This document shows, piece by piece, positions 63,290 through 64,000 of a DNA stretch of 64,000 bases. Source of the stretch: Eublepharis macularius (taxonomy: Eukaryota > Chordata > Lepidosauria > Squamata > Eublepharidae). The stretch lies in the NCBI RefSeq assembly GCF_028583425.1, contig NC_072793.1, positions 58,037,028 through 58,101,027 on the forward strand. Reading direction: 5' to 3'. Under the pieces are notes generated by a model that saw nothing but the letters and a program-made list of their open reading frames with translations, was not told the origin of the DNA and made no database searches. The translations under genes were made by a program, and so were the position numbers. Every line of letters starts with the position of its first letter. Positions within the stretch are counted from its first letter, which is position 1.

Positions 63290-64000
63290 CATTGCGTCCC
63301 GCTCTCCGACACTGCGGGGGCATAGGGTTTGGAGTGTACAGGGGATAAATGCTGGAGTACCCAGTCGTGGCCTGACGCTAGGTGGAAATCTGACATTTGC
63401 AGAGGCCTGATATTCCTGGAGTTCCTTCCAATTTGGAGACGGTTGTACTGTGGGGGGGACTGGTGTCAGAACAAGTAGGTTTCCTTTTGAGGCGACAACC
63501 AAGGGGTTTGGAGAGTAGAATTAGTAATCCTTACACACGGAGTGGGCCCTGCAATTGGTGCATTGGTTCGTGACAACCAAGGTGTGCGGAAAGTGGAATT
63601 GGCATTCTTTATGCATGGAGTGGACCCGGCGATTGGTGCGTTGATTCACTTAGTCTGTCAACAACCTTACATTGTGTTTGCAGCATGCCACATTGCAGGA
63701 GAGGATAACAGCATTGCAGGCGTCTTATTGTGCTCTCTGAAGGAGAGTCTGGGACCTGGCACCAGGCACAGGGCTGTAGTTGGACACCTTGCCGAAGGAG
63801 CTCTTGGAGTTGGGAAGCGATGCATCATGCAGGTAGCACTGAAGTACCTGGCACTACCACCAGGAGAGCATATCGCTGGCAATTGCAGCTTTCATGGGTT
63901 TCTTAGTAGGAAGGTCTGGACAAGTTGGGAGAGAAGGTCAGAAAGGGTGATGGATCCCCTTGCGGTGCGATAATCAGGCGGTGTGAGACAGATGAATTGA
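63290..64000 (+). pseudogene. DIRS/Ngaro-like RNase H fragment, runs off the window
   Basis: Several frames together give IGFGVYRG (RNase H start, 63328), RGDNQGV-like (63490 and again 63570), VFAACHIAGEDNSIAGVLL (63680, the H-x-x-G-x-x-N...A..L end) and a W-D-L-A-P-G-like segment, as at the RNase H/recombinase junction of DIRS-order elements. A 78-bp segment is duplicated in tandem (from 63494 and 63572). Dead by multiple frameshifts. Confidence 0.6.

Overview
The window is eukaryotic, and almost certainly from a squamate reptile (a lizard). The genes are split by introns. The DNA between them carries BovB/RTE and CR1/L2-like LINEs, tRNA-derived and 5S-derived SINEs of the lizard type, a Penelope-like element, Ngaro-type tyrosine-recombinase retrotransposons and many hairpin MITEs. 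No bacterial genes, operons or CRISPR arrays are present.

Two host genes can be supported. On the + strand, 6753-9051 holds a small two-exon gene whose 85-residue product resembles human C5orf58. On the - strand, 11059-50153 holds most of LCP2 (SLP-76, the adaptor of T-cell, mast-cell and platelet signalling). I assembled 16 coding exons with GT-AG borders and compatible phases: the end of the region after the SAM domain, the three phosphotyrosine motifs, the proline-rich region with the Gads-binding RxxK motif, and the complete C-terminal SH2 domain. The SAM-domain exons should lie beyond 50153, probably outside the window, and one exon between 23832 and 11904 was not found. The two genes are tail to tail, as I recall for human 5q35, which supports both identifications.

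Layout: 1-924 is a decayed MULE-type transposase gene split by a hairpin MITE. 925-6750 is repeats and unassigned DNA. 6753-9051 is the C5orf58-like gene, with one hAT MITE and one larger TIR element in its intron. 9052-11058 is the convergent intergenic region. 11059-23961 holds the LCP2 SH2 exons and a 12 kb intron with GC-rich blocks and a Ngaro-type retrotransposon (about 17.7-23.5 kb: gag remnant, deleted RT, RNase H, tyrosine recombinase, intact SGNH-hydrolase ORF). 23832-31648 carries most LCP2 exons. 31897-37817 is a second Ngaro-type element with diagnostic split direct repeats, 250 bp from an LCP2 exon. 38-50 kb holds SINEs, MITEs, a near-perfect 180-bp palindrome, a BovB fragment and a Penelope-like element with hammerhead ribozyme motifs at both ends. 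50.7-53 kb is a CR1/L2-type LINE split by a solo LTR with a 5-bp duplication. 53-64 kb is repeats, ending in a decayed DIRS/Ngaro-like RNase H fragment.

The strongest observations are the Penelope element with inverted ends and paired hammerhead motifs, the two Ngaro elements (one with a hydrolase ORF, one with an exact A1-B1-A2-B2 architecture), the palindromic MITEs with 3-bp duplications, and the LCP2 gene model with a 13-bp microexon. Positions were read by eye. Exon borders are exact where splice sites and phase agree; borders of old repeats are approximate.
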